Positions 26,511 through 36,424 of a stretch of 64,000 nucleotides of DNA are shown here, in pieces (position 1 is the first letter of the stretch; each line of letters begins with the position of its first letter). A model generated the notes under the pieces. That model was not told where the DNA came from. It did no database searches and saw only the letters and a list, made by a program, of their open reading frames with translations. The translations under genes were made by a program, and so were the position numbers. The DNA is from Nitrosomonas sp. Nm33 (GTDB lineage Bacteria; Pseudomonadota; Gammaproteobacteria; Burkholderiales; Nitrosomonadaceae): contig NZ_FNPJ01000006.1 of assembly GCF_900107265.1 (NCBI RefSeq), positions 1-64,000 of the forward strand, written 5' to 3'.

Positions 26511-27119
26511 TTAAATTTGGCGCTCTCCGTGGACAACTTCAACCAGTTTTAAAGCTTGCAATTCCATTTCCATGACCAGTGCATCTACTTTGGCACGAAA
26601 ATGCCGGTAGAAAATCATGCTGGGTATCGCCACAAGTATGCCAAAGGCAGCATTATACAATGCTACCGATATACCATGGGCAAGTTGTGCCGGATTACTA
26701 CCTGTAGGCGCATTGGAACCAAAAATTTCGATCATACCAATCAGTGTGCCGAATAACCCCATTAACGGACTCAAGGAAGCAATAGTTCCTAATGTAGTGA
26801 GATAACGATCAAGTTCATGCGCCACTCCACGTCCAGCTTCTTCGATAGACTCTTTCATAATTTCTCGTGAACTGTCAACATTTCTGAGCCCTGCTACAAA
26901 AATGCGTCCCAATGGTGAATTATTCTCTAAGCGTGACAACATCTCGGCGTTTATTCCCGTTCTACGATACTCCTGTAATACTCTTGACAACAAATCTCTT
27001 GGAGCGACCTTGCTCAGACGAAGACTCCATAAACGCTCGCCGATAATGGCAATTGCAACAATAGAAGCAAAGATGATTGGCCATATCGGCCAACCGGCAG
27101 CTTGAATAATTGAAATCAC
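26511..27119 (-). CDS. exbB: ExbB/TolQ-type proton channel subunit
   Basis: This 202-residue MotA/TolQ/ExbB-family protein has three membrane segments (about residues 10-32, 105-130, 150-175). The signature block is LGTIASLSPLMGLFGTLIGMIEIF, followed by ALYNAAFGILVAIPSMIFYRHFRAKVDAL. It harnesses proton flow to energise outer-membrane receptors (TonB) or division (Tol). The usual exbD/tolR partner does not follow; 136 bp without a recognisable gene separates it from hpnA. A perfect 28-bp palindrome lies 27 bp upstream of its start. Confidence 0.9.
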   Translation of the reverse strand: MISIIQAAGWPIWPIIFASIVAIAIIGERLWSLRLSKVAPRDLLSRVLQEYRRTGINAEMLSRLENNSPLGRIFVAGLRNVDSSREIMKESIEEAGRGVAHELDRYLTTLGTIASLSPLMGLFGTLIGMIEIFGSNAPTGSNPAQLAHGISVALYNAAFGILVAIPSMIFYRHFRAKVDALVMEMELQALKLVEVVHGERQI

Positions 27120-27146
27120 GCGTTAACCTCCCAGATAGTGGCACTT

Positions 27147-27174
27147 AATATATTTTGTAATTACAAAATATATT
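27147..27174. promoter_or_regulatory. 28-bp perfect palindrome upstream of exbB
   Basis: The half-site AATATATTTTGTAA is followed directly by its exact complement. It is centred 41 bp before the exbB start codon. Candidate roles are a dimeric repressor operator or a cruciform. The rest of the exbB-xseA gap (27120-27530) is about 80% A+T with no gene I can see and presumably holds both promoters. Confidence 0.45.
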
Positions 27175-27530
27175 GTTCAATAAATCAGATAGATTGTGAA
27201 GAATACTTAGATATTGAACGACTAGTTCGATGTGCCCACTACAGTAAAAATAAAGATTAGAAAGTAAATCAGGCCGTAATGTATCGTGACAATATATTTT
27301 CAGCAAGAATATATAAATATTTTTTTATTTATAATTTTTGTAGATAAGTTTATATATATGAATATAATGAATAAATAATTTTATTAAAACATTATTTTTT
27401 AATTTTCTAATTTTTTATTTCAATAAAAACATTTAACAACAGTATGTTACTTTAACATACTATTTTCTTAAAGATATTTTATTCATTAAACAATAATTAA
27501 GAAAAATATGGATTATTGTAAAATGATTAA

Positions 27531-28874
27531 ATGAACTTTTCTTTTCAGCCTATTGGCTTTCAATCAGTATTAAGTGTCACCGAATTAAACCGGAGCGCAA
27601 GGGAAATACTAGAACATACCCTGCCGCTCCTATGGGTAAGTGGTGAAATTTCCAATCTTAAGCAATACCATTCTGGTCACTGGTACTTTTCTCTTAAGGA
27701 TGCCAACGCTCAAGTACGCTGCGTGATGTTTCATCATAAAAATCAGTATCTGAACTGGCAACCTAAAGAAGGTATGCAAGTCGAGGTTCACGCTTTGGCA
27801 ACACTTTATGAAGCGCGGGGTGAATTCCAACTAACCGTTGAAAACATTCGCCGCGCGGGGCTAGGATTACTCTATGAAGCGTTTGAACGACTCAAAGCTA
27901 AATTGGAACAAGCAGGACTATTCAACCCAGCTCACAAAAAAACACTGCCTACTTTCCCCAGGCAAGTCGGCATCATCACCTCACTCAATACTGCTGCATT
28001 ACATGATGTGTTAACCACATTGCAGCGTCGAATGCCTGCATTACCCGTAATTATTTATCCTGCTCCGGTGCAGGGAGAAGGTGCCGCTGCTAAAATAGCC
28101 GCAGCAATCCACTTAGCCATGAAGCGGATGGAATGTGATGTGTTGATCCTCTGCCGTGGAGGCGGGTCAATTGAAGATCTGTGGGCATTCAATGAGGAAA
28201 TTGTCGCACAAGCTATTTATGTTTGTTCTATTCCCATTGTAACGGGTATTGGCCATGAAACTGACTTTACTATTGCTGATTTTGTCGCAGATGTGCGCGC
28301 ACCTACCCCTACAGGCGCCGCACAAATCATCTCTCCAAATGCTCAAGATATATCCAATCACCTCCGTCATTTAAATCATCGCATGCAGCATGGAATACAA
28401 CGTGGCATTGAGCGCCGCATGCAAATGATTGATTTGCTGACGCACCGTCTGCAACACCCTGGCGATCGTATTTTCAATCAAGTAAAACATCTTCAGCACT
28501 TGCGGGAAAGACTTTTAAATGCTTGCTTAAGGAATATGGAAACATTCCGCTGGAAGCTAAATGAGTTTAATCGGCGGATGTATACCAGCGCACCCAATAT
28601 TCCTATTCTGCTCAAGCAGCAATATGATATAGCGCTCCAGCTACGTCGCGCTGGTAAGCATAGAATCGAAATTTTAGAAAATAATCTTCAGCGCCAACAA
28701 GCGAACCTCGCTCATCTCAGTCCGCAAGCAGTATTAGCGCGTGGTTATAGCATTACATATACAGCTGATGGGTATATCGTGCATGACTGGAAACAAATTC
28801 ATTCGACCGATGATATCCGGATCACTTTTGCTAAAGGATGGGCTCAAGCCAGGGTAACTGAAACAGGAAAATAG
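27531..28874 (+). CDS. xseA: Exodeoxyribonuclease VII large subunit
   Basis: The 447-residue protein has an N-terminal OB-fold (LLWVSGEISNLKQYHSGHWYFSLKDANAQVRCVMF) and a catalytic domain with PRQVGIITS, AALHDVL, RGGGSIEDLWAFNEE and GIGHETDFTIADFVADVRAPTPTGAA, all family hallmarks. With XseB it degrades single-stranded DNA in both directions, for mismatch repair and clean-up. The C-terminal coiled-coil region is intact, ending ITFAKGWAQARVTE. It is expressed alone here; xseB is not adjacent. Confidence 0.96.
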   Translation: MNFSFQPIGFQSVLSVTELNRSAREILEHTLPLLWVSGEISNLKQYHSGHWYFSLKDANAQVRCVMFHHKNQYLNWQPKEGMQVEVHALATLYEARGEFQLTVENIRRAGLGLLYEAFERLKAKLEQAGLFNPAHKKTLPTFPRQVGIITSLNTAALHDVLTTLQRRMPALPVIIYPAPVQGEGAAAKIAAAIHLAMKRMECDVLILCRGGGSIEDLWAFNEEIVAQAIYVCSIPIVTGIGHETDFTIADFVADVRAPTPTGAAQIISPNAQDISNHLRHLNHRMQHGIQRGIERRMQMIDLLTHRLQHPGDRIFNQVKHLQHLRERLLNACLRNMETFRWKLNEFNRRMYTSAPNIPILLKQQYDIALQLRRAGKHRIEILENNLQRQQANLAHLSPQAVLARGYSITYTADGYIVHDWKQIHSTDDIRITFAKGWAQARVTETGK

Positions 28875-28987
28875 GTGTTGATAGACAATTTAGTAATAGT
28901 TGATGCAGACTGTGGCGGTGCTATCTCACTGATAAAGATTTGCCTAATTTTTATTTATTTACAAATTTAAAAGGAATTTAACTAATA

Positions 28988-29365
28988 ATGCCCAGAATCT
29001 TTCTTACACTTGGTTCGATCAATGCATTTTTATGCGTTCTTCTCGGTGCTTTAAGCGCGCATGGCTTGAAACATACACTTACTACCGATATGCTCACTAT
29101 CTTCCAAACCAGCGTGCAATATCATTTCTATCATGCGCTAGGGCTTATCTTAGTTGGATTGGTATTGTTATTCAATTTGCCACAATCGCGACTATTGAAG
29201 TTGTCAGGCTGGTTGATGTTTACTGGTATCGTGTTATTTTCAGGTACGCTTTATATCATAACTGTCACCGGAATACGTGGACTGGGCGTAGTCGCGCCAT
29301 TCGGAGGTCTTTCTTACATGAGTGCCTGGCTGTTGTTTGCCTATGCGGTATGGACAGGAAAATAA
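28988..29365 (+). CDS. DUF423 small membrane protein
   Basis: This 125-residue protein has four predicted membrane helices. Family features are the N-terminal LGSINAFLCVLLGALSAHGL, the central FQTSVQYHFYHALGLILVG and the C-terminal GVVAPFGGLSYMSAWLLFA. The function of DUF423 (YgdD) proteins is unknown. It begins 113 bp after xseA and is followed after 29 bp by the RlmL-like methyltransferase, so it may be co-transcribed with it. Confidence 0.88.
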   Translation: MPRIFLTLGSINAFLCVLLGALSAHGLKHTLTTDMLTIFQTSVQYHFYHALGLILVGLVLLFNLPQSRLLKLSGWLMFTGIVLFSGTLYIITVTGIRGLGVVAPFGGLSYMSAWLLFAYAVWTGK

Positions 29366-29394
29366 AAAGCGGCGTCAACTAATTAATTTACCAC

Positions 29395-30585
29395 ATGATA
29401 TTTCAGCATTTCTTTGCACCCTGCCCTCGCGGTCTTGAATCTGTGCTCGTCAGTGAGCTGGCACAACTCGGTGCTGCAGCTATTCAAACGTTACACGGTG
29501 GTGTTACGTTCCAAGGTGATTGGCGCATCTGTTATCGTGCTAACCTGGAAAGCCGTGTTGCTAGTCGTATCCTATGGCAAATTGCCAGTCAACCCTACCA
29601 TAATGAAGCTGATATTTATAACATCACTCATGCGCTACCGTGGCATAAATGGTTTGGCCCGGAACTGTCTATACGGGTTAATTTGGCCGCAATAAAATGC
29701 CCACTGCGCAGCCTGGATTTCGTCACGCTAAAAATCAAGGATGCCGTTTGTGACAAATTCCGTGACGTTTGCGGTCAGCGCCCGAATGTCGATACCGTCA
29801 ACCCTGCCATTCGTATTCATGGTTTTCTTGATGGACAGACGTTTACCCTCTATCTTGATACCTCAGGCGAGGCGCTGTTTAAACGTGGCCTAAGGAAGAA
29901 CGCTGGAGAAGCGCCCTTACGTGAAAATTTAGCAGCAGGCATTTTATACCTTACTGGCTGGCAACCCGGTATTCCGCTACTTGATCCGATGTGTGGTAGT
30001 GGTACATTCTTAATGGAAGCAGCCCAGATGGCATGTCGCATTGCACCCGGTTCAGGACGGCATTTTGCATTTGAGAAATTTAAACTACTGGATGCTGTAT
30101 TATGGGAACAGCTTAAACGATCAGCTCAGGCTCAACAACTCCCTCTTACACCTCAGCTCATTTTTGGTAGTGATTTATACGGCTATGCACTCGCTCATGC
30201 TCGCAACAATCTGACTGCCGCTGGATTGATCGATGTCGTCAGCTTGAAACAGGCCAATGTGCTGGAAATAGCTGCCCCAGCCGCAAGTGGGATTATCGTG
30301 ACCAATCCTCCTTATGGGGTACGTATCGGTGAGCAGCAAGCGCTTGCACAACTTTATCCCAAGCTAGGAGATGTGCTGAAAAAGAAATTCTCTGGTTGGA
30401 ACGCTTATATTTTTACTGCCGATCCGCTCTTGCCCAAATTAATACGACTGACTGCATCACGTCGTATCCCATTATTTAACGGTGCTTTGGAATGCCGTCT
30501 GCTCGAATATAAAATAATCAGTGGCAGTATGCGAAAGAAAACTAAAACCATTGACTGTCAGCAATCTGATACCACCATATCTTGA
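29395..30585 (+). CDS. THUMP-domain rRNA methyltransferase, RlmL N-terminal type
   Basis: The 396-residue protein has an N-terminal ferredoxin-like plus THUMP region (residues about 1-155). A Rossmann methyltransferase domain follows, with DPMCGSGTFLMEAAQMA (motif I) and the NPPYG catalytic loop of N2-guanine methyltransferases. It matches the RlmL half of E. coli RlmKL, which makes m2G2445 in 23S rRNA; the RlmK half is absent, as in many betaproteobacteria. The product assignment is by family. Confidence 0.85.
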   Translation: MIFQHFFAPCPRGLESVLVSELAQLGAAAIQTLHGGVTFQGDWRICYRANLESRVASRILWQIASQPYHNEADIYNITHALPWHKWFGPELSIRVNLAAIKCPLRSLDFVTLKIKDAVCDKFRDVCGQRPNVDTVNPAIRIHGFLDGQTFTLYLDTSGEALFKRGLRKNAGEAPLRENLAAGILYLTGWQPGIPLLDPMCGSGTFLMEAAQMACRIAPGSGRHFAFEKFKLLDAVLWEQLKRSAQAQQLPLTPQLIFGSDLYGYALAHARNNLTAAGLIDVVSLKQANVLEIAAPAASGIIVTNPPYGVRIGEQQALAQLYPKLGDVLKKKFSGWNAYIFTADPLLPKLIRLTASRRIPLFNGALECRLLEYKIISGSMRKKTKTIDCQQSDTTIS

Positions 30586-30665
30586 AATATTATTTTCATA
30601 AAATTACCTATCGCTTAAATATCCCCTAATTATTTTCAACTGAAATGCCTTAAAGAAACAAACCG

Positions 30666-31142
30666 ATGCGAATCATCTTCTTACTGATTTTTCTGAGTTG
30701 CGCAGGCTTGATTGGCTATGCGCTCTATCTGCAATGGGTAGAAGGATTACTGCCATGCCCCCTTTGTGTAGCACAACGAATCGCTTATTGGTGCGTCGGG
30801 CTGACTGCACTATTTGCTTTCCTGCATAATCCCCAGAAAATCGCGCGCAGGATATATGGCAGTCTAATGCTCATCTTTGCTCTGCTTGGTGCCATCATTG
30901 CAGGTCGTCATGTCTGGCTGATACGCTATCCTGACTCCTTTGAGTGTGGCATCAGCCCAGAGGAGGCTTTTCTGAATGCATTACCCATCGCTGAGTGGTG
31001 GCCTAGTATGTTCGAAGCCAATGGCGACTGCGCAGATGTCAGCTGGCAGTTGCTGTCACTTACTATTCCAGATTGGTCGCTTGCAGCTTTTTTGCTGCTG
31101 ACAAGTGCGACTATTTTTCTGTTGCTGACTAAAAGAAGTTGA
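30666..31142 (+). CDS. dsbB: Disulfide-bond formation protein DsbB
   Basis: This 158-residue inner-membrane quinone reductase has four transmembrane helices. The first redox pair is C31/C34 in LLPCPLCVAQRIAYW and the second is C94 and C122 in the second periplasmic loop. It reoxidises DsbA and passes electrons to ubiquinone, hence to the respiratory chain. The region 31143-31246 after it shows no gene, and a rep-C element starts at 31247. Confidence 0.93.
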   Translation: MRIIFLLIFLSCAGLIGYALYLQWVEGLLPCPLCVAQRIAYWCVGLTALFAFLHNPQKIARRIYGSLMLIFALLGAIIAGRHVWLIRYPDSFECGISPEEAFLNALPIAEWWPSMFEANGDCADVSWQLLSLTIPDWSLAAFLLLTSATIFLLLTKRS

Positions 31143-31246
31143 TTCGAGAACTAGATAAGACACAACAATCATAAAGTACAGAAGTTACCTAATGCGTGGT
31201 AATAATCCCTGTCTATTAAGCAATACACTGCACTCATTGGGTATTT

Positions 31247-31486
31247 AACCTAAATACCGCAGTTGACCGCTTGATTGGAGAGTTAAGTCCATGATATATA
31301 GAAGCATTTTAGAAATTTTCTCATTCACCAGAATGGTGAAGCCGCTACGAGGTGCATCATGTGTCGCTCCAGGCACGAATGCGGCGTTGCTCTTCGTTGC
31401 AGGGGACGGCCCTGCGGCCTCATCGCGCCTTGCCTCGCACCTGGATCACCACACGCTCCACCCCGTCCAACTGCGGTTTTTAGGTT
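31247..31486. repeat. rep-C small inverted-repeat element near the xerD stop
   Basis: 240 bp with ends AACCTAAATACCGCAGTTG and CAACTGCGGTTTTTAGGTT (one mismatch). It shares the GC-rich interior GCGCCTTGCCTCGCACCTGG with the copy at 21371-21610 in the opposite direction. It ends 10 bp from the xerD stop codon. Confidence 0.83.
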
Positions 31487-31496
31487 TAAGCACAGA

Positions 31497-32414
31497 CTAG
31501 CCTCGAGGATGATGTTTAGCATGCAGTTGTTTTAATCTTTCCCTGGCAACATGAGTATAAATCTGTGTAGTAGAAATATCTGCGTGCCCCAGTAATAGCT
31601 GGACAACTCGCAGATCGGCACCATGATTGAGAAGATGTGTTGCAAACGCATGGCGCAAAGTATGGGGTGATAGTGATTTAACGATACCGGCCTGCTGGGC
31701 ATGACGCTTAATTAGATACCAGAAAGTTTGGCGTGTCATGGTATCACTGCGGGCAGTCACAAATAATTTGTCTGTCACTTTATTATTCAACAGAAATGGA
31801 CGAGCCTTTTTGACATAATCGTTGACCCAGTAAAGTGCTTCTTCACCAAGAGGTACCAAGCGTTCCTTGCTGCCTTTCCCCATGACACGCACTATACCCA
31901 TATCCGAGTTGACTTGAGCAACTCTAAGGCTCACGAGCTCAGATACACGTAGTCCTGTGGCATAAAGTACCTCCAGCATCGCACGGTCACGCAAGCCCAA
32001 TGGCTGCGTGATATCTGGTGCACTGAGCAATGTTTCAACTTCTGCTTCAGTTAAGCTCTCAGGTAAAGAGCGTGGTAGTTTAGGGCTCTCGATATTGAGA
32101 GAGGGATCAATTCTGATTTTCCCCTGGCGCAGCAAGAAGCGATAAAATCGCTTCATACTTGATAATTCACGACTTGTCGTACTGGCTTTGGCCAGAGAAG
32201 AAACTCTGCTGGCTAGAAATGCCAACAAATCAGAATGGGTTGCTTCGATTAGCGATCGTGGATCTTGGCTTTGTTTAACTAACCATTCGCCTAATTGCCC
32301 CAAGTCACTGCGATAGCTTGCCAGCGTGTTAGGTGATAAACCATCTTCGAGCCACAGTGCATCGGAGAATTCATCTAATAACTTTGCATTTACATCAGAT
32401 AAATTCATGCGCAT
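31497..32414 (-). CDS. xerD: Site-specific tyrosine recombinase XerD
   Basis: The 305-residue protein has an N-terminal SAM-like core-binding domain and a catalytic domain with all active residues: Arg in ATGLRVSELVSL, Lys in MGKGSKERLVP, HxxR in LSPHTLRHAFATHLL, His in LLGHADISTTQ and the nucleophile Tyr in IYTHV. With XerC it resolves chromosome dimers at dif. The start at 32414 (or the ATG two codons later) overlaps the end of ogt by 10 bases, implying coupling. Confidence 0.94.
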   Translation of the reverse strand: MRMNLSDVNAKLLDEFSDALWLEDGLSPNTLASYRSDLGQLGEWLVKQSQDPRSLIEATHSDLLAFLASRVSSLAKASTTSRELSSMKRFYRFLLRQGKIRIDPSLNIESPKLPRSLPESLTEAEVETLLSAPDITQPLGLRDRAMLEVLYATGLRVSELVSLRVAQVNSDMGIVRVMGKGSKERLVPLGEEALYWVNDYVKKARPFLLNNKVTDKLFVTARSDTMTRQTFWYLIKRHAQQAGIVKSLSPHTLRHAFATHLLNHGADLRVVQLLLGHADISTTQIYTHVARERLKQLHAKHHPRG

Positions 32415-32920
32415 TCATGGTTAAGGAGCCAGCGTTTGATATTAAGCGGCATACCATCGCTTGCGTGCATGAAGCCTCCCAGGCCACCGTTCTTGGCGAT
32501 GACACGATGACAGGGCACAACGATGGGAAGACGATTTGCACCGCATGCTTGCCCAACTGCACGGGGTGCAGAATGTAATTGATGGGCGATATCGGCATAG
32601 CTACGCGTTGATCCACATGGGATTTGCCGAATGGCTTCCCATACTCGCTTTTGATGATGGGTACCCCCGATATGAAGTGACAGATCAAAAACAAATGCCG
32701 GATCATCCAGATAGGCTAGCAGTTGCCGGCAAACTTCTTCTGCCAACGGATTAGTTGGTGCGAGTGGAGGAATATCCAATGGTAGATAATCGATATCGGT
32801 CAACCAATCTTCTTCCGTACAGATACCCAATACAGCAAATGGTGTGACCAATCTTGCCTGATAATCCTTCATTAATCGGGATTCCAAGCCTGCCTTTGCC
32901 TCACTCATTCTTTCCTCCAC
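32405..32920 (-). CDS. ogt: Methylated-DNA-protein cysteine methyltransferase
   Basis: The 171-residue protein carries the suicide acceptor Cys137 in the canonical IVVPCHRVI. The helix-turn-helix is RSYADIAHQLHSAPRAVGQACGANR, and the following GGLGGFMH matches the substrate-pocket loop. It removes alkyl groups from O6-guanine by a one-time transfer. It could start a few codons further in. It lies directly upstream of, and overlaps, xerD. Confidence 0.93.
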   Translation of the reverse strand: MEERMSEAKAGLESRLMKDYQARLVTPFAVLGICTEEDWLTDIDYLPLDIPPLAPTNPLAEEVCRQLLAYLDDPAFVFDLSLHIGGTHHQKRVWEAIRQIPCGSTRSYADIAHQLHSAPRAVGQACGANRLPIVVPCHRVIAKNGGLGGFMHASDGMPLNIKRWLLNHECA

Positions 32921-32996
32921 TTCAAACTACACGCTTAAACCTTTGACGAACTAGCGGAGGGTAGCCAACAAAATCGCGCACCCCTCCATTTATTTA

Positions 32997-34919
32997 TTAT
33001 TTTCCGCTTAGCACATTTTGCAAAAGCAAATCATTGAGTCTTTTGACAAAAGATGCTGGATCCTCGAGTTGACCGCCTTCAGCGAGTAATGCCTGATCGA
33101 AGAGAATATTACTCCAATCAGAAAATTTTGCTTCTTCGAATTTTAGGCGTTGCACCATCGGGTGATACGGATTAATTTCTAAAATAGGTTTGGTATTGGG
33201 CACCTTCTGACCTGCAGATTTAAGCAGCCGTTCCAGATTGCCGCTCATGTCAAACGTATCTACCACCAAACAAGCGGGCGATTCGGTCAAACGGAATGTA
33301 ACCCGTACATCCTTGATTCGCTCACCCAATACTTCTTTCATTTTCGAGGTAAGCTCCTTGTACTCGTCCGCTTCTTTTTCTTGTTCTTCTTTTTCTGCTT
33401 CGTCTTCTAATTTACCGAGATCAAGACTACCTTTGGCAACTGACTGAAGTGGTTTTCCAGCATGCTCAGGTAGATTGGCAACCAGCCATTCGTCCACACG
33501 CTCAGACAGCAGTAAGACCTCAATTCCTTTTTTGCGGAATATCTCCAGATGTGGACTGCTTCGAGCAGCTTTTAGATTATCAGCAGTCACGTAATAGATT
33601 TTTTCTTGCCCTTCTTTCATGCGAGCAACATAGTCATCAAGTGAAACTGTTTGCTCGTCAGTATCACTATGCGTTGAAACGAAGCGAAGTAATTTAGCGA
33701 TACGCTCTCGGTTGGTGTAATCTTCACCTACACCTTCCTTCAATACCTGGCCAAATTCTTTCCAGAAAGTCTTGAATTTCTCGTGATCTTCTTCATTATC
33801 GCTATTGGCAAGATCTTCGACCAACCCAAGAATTTTTTTCACTGACCCTGCTCTGATATTATCAATATCTTTTGACTCTTGCAGGATTTCACGCGAAACA
33901 TTTAGCGGTAAATCATTAGAATCAATGATTCCACGTACAAAACGCAAGTAATTGGGTAGCAATTTTTCCGCGTCATCCATGATAAAAACGCGTTTAACAT
34001 ACAATTTAATACCATGCCGACGTTCGCGATCAAATAAATCAAATGGTGCGCGTGATGGGATGTAAAGTAATTGTGTGTACTCCTGTTTGCCTTCTACCTT
34101 GGCATGAACATAAGCCAGCGGTGGTTCAAAATCGTGAGCTACATGTTTATAGAATTCTTCGTATTGCTCCTTTGTAATTTCACTTTTAGAACGTGCCCAT
34201 AAAGCACTTGCTTGATTGATAGTTTCATCTTCATCGGTAATTTTATATTCATTATTTTCTTGTGACCATTCTTCCTTTTTCATCACAATAGGCAAGGTAA
34301 TGTGATCAGAATATCTGCGAATGATCGATCGTATTCTTAAACCACTCAAAAGCTCATCTTCATTTTCTCGTAAATGCAAAATTATTTGAGTGCCACGATC
34401 TTTCTTCTCAACTGTCTCCAGCGTGTAATCTCCTTCGCCGGTAGATTCCCACTGCACACCATGTTCAGCCGTCAAACCAGCACGACGCGTAATAAGTGTC
34501 ACTTTATCCGCTATGATAAACGCAGAATAAAATCCCACGCCAAACTGTCCGATCAAATGCGCATCTTTAGCTTGATCTCCAGTTAATGAATTGAAAAATT
34601 CGCGCGTTCCTGATTTAGCAATGGTACCGATGTTATCGATGACCTCCTGCCTGGACATGCCGATACCATTATCAGAAATAGTAACTGTGCGTGCTTCTTT
34701 ATCATAACTAACACGAATTTTTAGATCAGAGTCAGACTCATACAAAGCAATATCTGTTAATCCTTCGAAACGTAGCTTATCAGCTGCGTCTGACGCATTA
34801 GAAATCAACTCACGTAAAAATATTTCCTTATTGCTGTATAAGGAATGAATCATCAGCTTTAAAAGCTGTTTAGCCTCAGCCTGAAAACTCATATGTTCTT
34901 TGTTTATTGCAGCCTGCAT
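32997..34919 (-). CDS. htpG: Chaperone HtpG (Hsp90)
   Basis: The 640-residue protein is complete. The GHKL ATPase domain has [41 protein letters not shown] and [17 protein letters not shown]. The middle domain contains [24 protein letters not shown] and NVSREILQ, and the C-terminal dimerisation domain follows. It assists client protein folding under stress. AAGGAG lies 8 bases before ATG 34919. A sigma-32-like promoter lies at 34950-34975. Confidence 0.97.
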   Translation of the reverse strand: MQAAINKEHMSFQAEAKQLLKLMIHSLYSNKEIFLRELISNASDAADKLRFEGLTDIALYESDSDLKIRVSYDKEARTVTISDNGIGMSRQEVIDNIGTIAKSGTREFFNSLTGDQAKDAHLIGQFGVGFYSAFIIADKVTLITRRAGLTAEHGVQWESTGEGDYTLETVEKKDRGTQIILHLRENEDELLSGLRIRSIIRRYSDHITLPIVMKKEEWSQENNEYKITDEDETINQASALWARSKSEITKEQYEEFYKHVAHDFEPPLAYVHAKVEGKQEYTQLLYIPSRAPFDLFDRERRHGIKLYVKRVFIMDDAEKLLPNYLRFVRGIIDSNDLPLNVSREILQESKDIDNIRAGSVKKILGLVEDLANSDNEEDHEKFKTFWKEFGQVLKEGVGEDYTNRERIAKLLRFVSTHSDTDEQTVSLDDYVARMKEGQEKIYYVTADNLKAARSSPHLEIFRKKGIEVLLLSERVDEWLVANLPEHAGKPLQSVAKGSLDLGKLEDEAEKEEQEKEADEYKELTSKMKEVLGERIKDVRVTFRLTESPACLVVDTFDMSGNLERLLKSAGQKVPNTKPILEINPYHPMVQRLKFEEAKFSDWSNILFDQALLAEGGQLEDPASFVKRLNDLLLQNVLSGK

Positions 34920-34949
34920 AGTTTTCTCCTTAAAAAATGCGGTAACATT

Positions 34950-34975
34950 GTGGGGGTAAATTGATAAATTTCAAG
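34950..34975 (-). promoter_or_regulatory. Sigma-32 (heat-shock) promoter for htpG
   Basis: On the minus strand CTTGAAA (34969-34975) and CCCCAC (34950-34955) are separated by 13 bases. The consensus is CTTGAAA-N13-15-CCCCATnT. It lies 31 bp upstream of the htpG start, a classical heat-shock gene. Confidence 0.72.
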
Positions 34976-35078
34976 TTGCTAATTAAAGCAACAAACAGAA
35001 ATAATTGGCTCCTTAAGTTTTATTTATTAATCAGAAAATTTCTAATCAACACAACCACTACCCCACGAAACTCAAGTT

Positions 35079-36182
35079 ATGAAATTATCGCTATTTTTAT
35101 TACTTTTTATCCTTATTTTTTGCAATAGCATACAAGCTGTTGCAGACGATACAGAGTTGCCCCTGGAAAAAATCAAATTGCCACCTGGCTTTTCCATCAG
35201 CTTATGGGCGAAGGTACCTGACGCACGCGCTCTAGCAATAGGCGACAAAGGAACTGTATTTGTCGGATCGAAATCTGCGGGTAATGTTTATGCTATCACG
35301 GATCATCATGGTAAACGACAAGTTAGAATTATTGCCAGCAAGCTTAAACTTCCTTCTGGTGTGGCATTTCATCAAGGAGCATTGTATGTTGCAGCAGTAG
35401 ATCGTATTCTTCGTTATGATCAAATTGAAGAAAATCTTGAGCAGCCGCCTCAACCCATAGTTGTAACTAATAGCTTTCCCAAAGAGACGTTCCATGGATG
35501 GCGTTTTATAGCCTTTGGTCCTGACAATTTACTCTACGTCTCAGTGGGCGCCCCTTGTGATGCTTGTGAAGCAGATCAATCTCGATATGCACTCATCTCA
35601 CGTATTATGCCTGATGGAAGTAACTATGAAATTTTTGCTCAAGGCGTGCGCAATTCTGTTGGATTCGACTGGCATCCTGAAACTAAAGAGCTATGGTTTA
35701 CAGATATTGGAAGGCACTGGATGAGTGGCAAATTGCCACCTGATGAGCTTAATCATGCACCTAGTAAAGGTATGCATTTTGGTTTCCCCTACTGTCATGC
35801 TAATAATATTCTTGATATCAAATTCGGAGCAAAGCGTGGCTGTGAGCAATCAACTCCACCAGCTATTGGGTTGGAGGCGAATGTATCACCAATGGGAATG
35901 CGATTTTATACAGGAAACATGTTTCCAAATGAATTCAAAAACCAAATTATCATTGCTGAGCATGGCTCTGTAAATCAGCGAACACAAACTGGACATCAGT
36001 TGGAATGGATACACATCGATAACAACAAAATGCTCAAAAAAGAGGTATTTGCAACTGGTTGGTTAGAAAACGGGAGCGCCTGGGGAAAACCAGTGGATGT
36101 ACTCGTAATGCCGGATGGTGCTCTATTAGTTTCTGACGATCAAGCTGGTGCCATTTATCGCATTAGCTATAGCAAGCCATAA
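35079..36182 (+). CDS. Secreted PQQ-type sugar / sorbosone dehydrogenase-like protein
   Basis: The 367-residue precursor has a signal peptide of about 23 residues ending SIQAVADD. The mature part is a six-bladed beta-propeller of the soluble glucose/sorbosone dehydrogenase family: LPPGFSISLWAKVPDARALA, GVAFHQGALYVA, GVRNSVGFDWHPETKELWFTD and IIAEHGSVN, with a final blade VLVMPDGALLVSDDQAGAIYRI. Relatives use PQQ and calcium to oxidise sugars in the periplasm; cofactor binding here is inferred. It stands alone between htpG and the terminator at 36190. Confidence 0.85.
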   Translation: MKLSLFLLLFILIFCNSIQAVADDTELPLEKIKLPPGFSISLWAKVPDARALAIGDKGTVFVGSKSAGNVYAITDHHGKRQVRIIASKLKLPSGVAFHQGALYVAAVDRILRYDQIEENLEQPPQPIVVTNSFPKETFHGWRFIAFGPDNLLYVSVGAPCDACEADQSRYALISRIMPDGSNYEIFAQGVRNSVGFDWHPETKELWFTDIGRHWMSGKLPPDELNHAPSKGMHFGFPYCHANNILDIKFGAKRGCEQSTPPAIGLEANVSPMGMRFYTGNMFPNEFKNQIIIAEHGSVNQRTQTGHQLEWIHIDNNKMLKKEVFATGWLENGSAWGKPVDVLVMPDGALLVSDDQAGAIYRISYSKP

Positions 36183-36189
36183 AATTTAA

Positions 36190-36223
36190 AATGCTCCGCT
36201 ACATTTTTTGGCGGAGCATTTTT
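36190..36223 (+). terminator. Rho-independent terminator
   Basis: AATGCTCCGC / GCGGAGCATT form a 10-bp stem with an 11-base loop followed by TTT, 8 bases after the sorbosone-dehydrogenase-like gene. The rest of the gap to nuoN (36224-36424) shows no further signal. Confidence 0.85.
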
Positions 36224-36424
36224 GGGTACCTTAAACTGTTTGTTTTCTTAACCAATCCTTCGTTCTTTTCCCCCAAAAAGGGGATTTAATTTTGAAGAGA
36301 TTAAAGCTTTGGGTGCTATAGCTACTTCAAACTGACTTTTTGCCACAGCAAAATATCTACACAGATTAGAAAATGTTAAGTAATCAGCATTAAGATTGAT
36401 AGTTACAAAGTTTTGGCTATGCAT

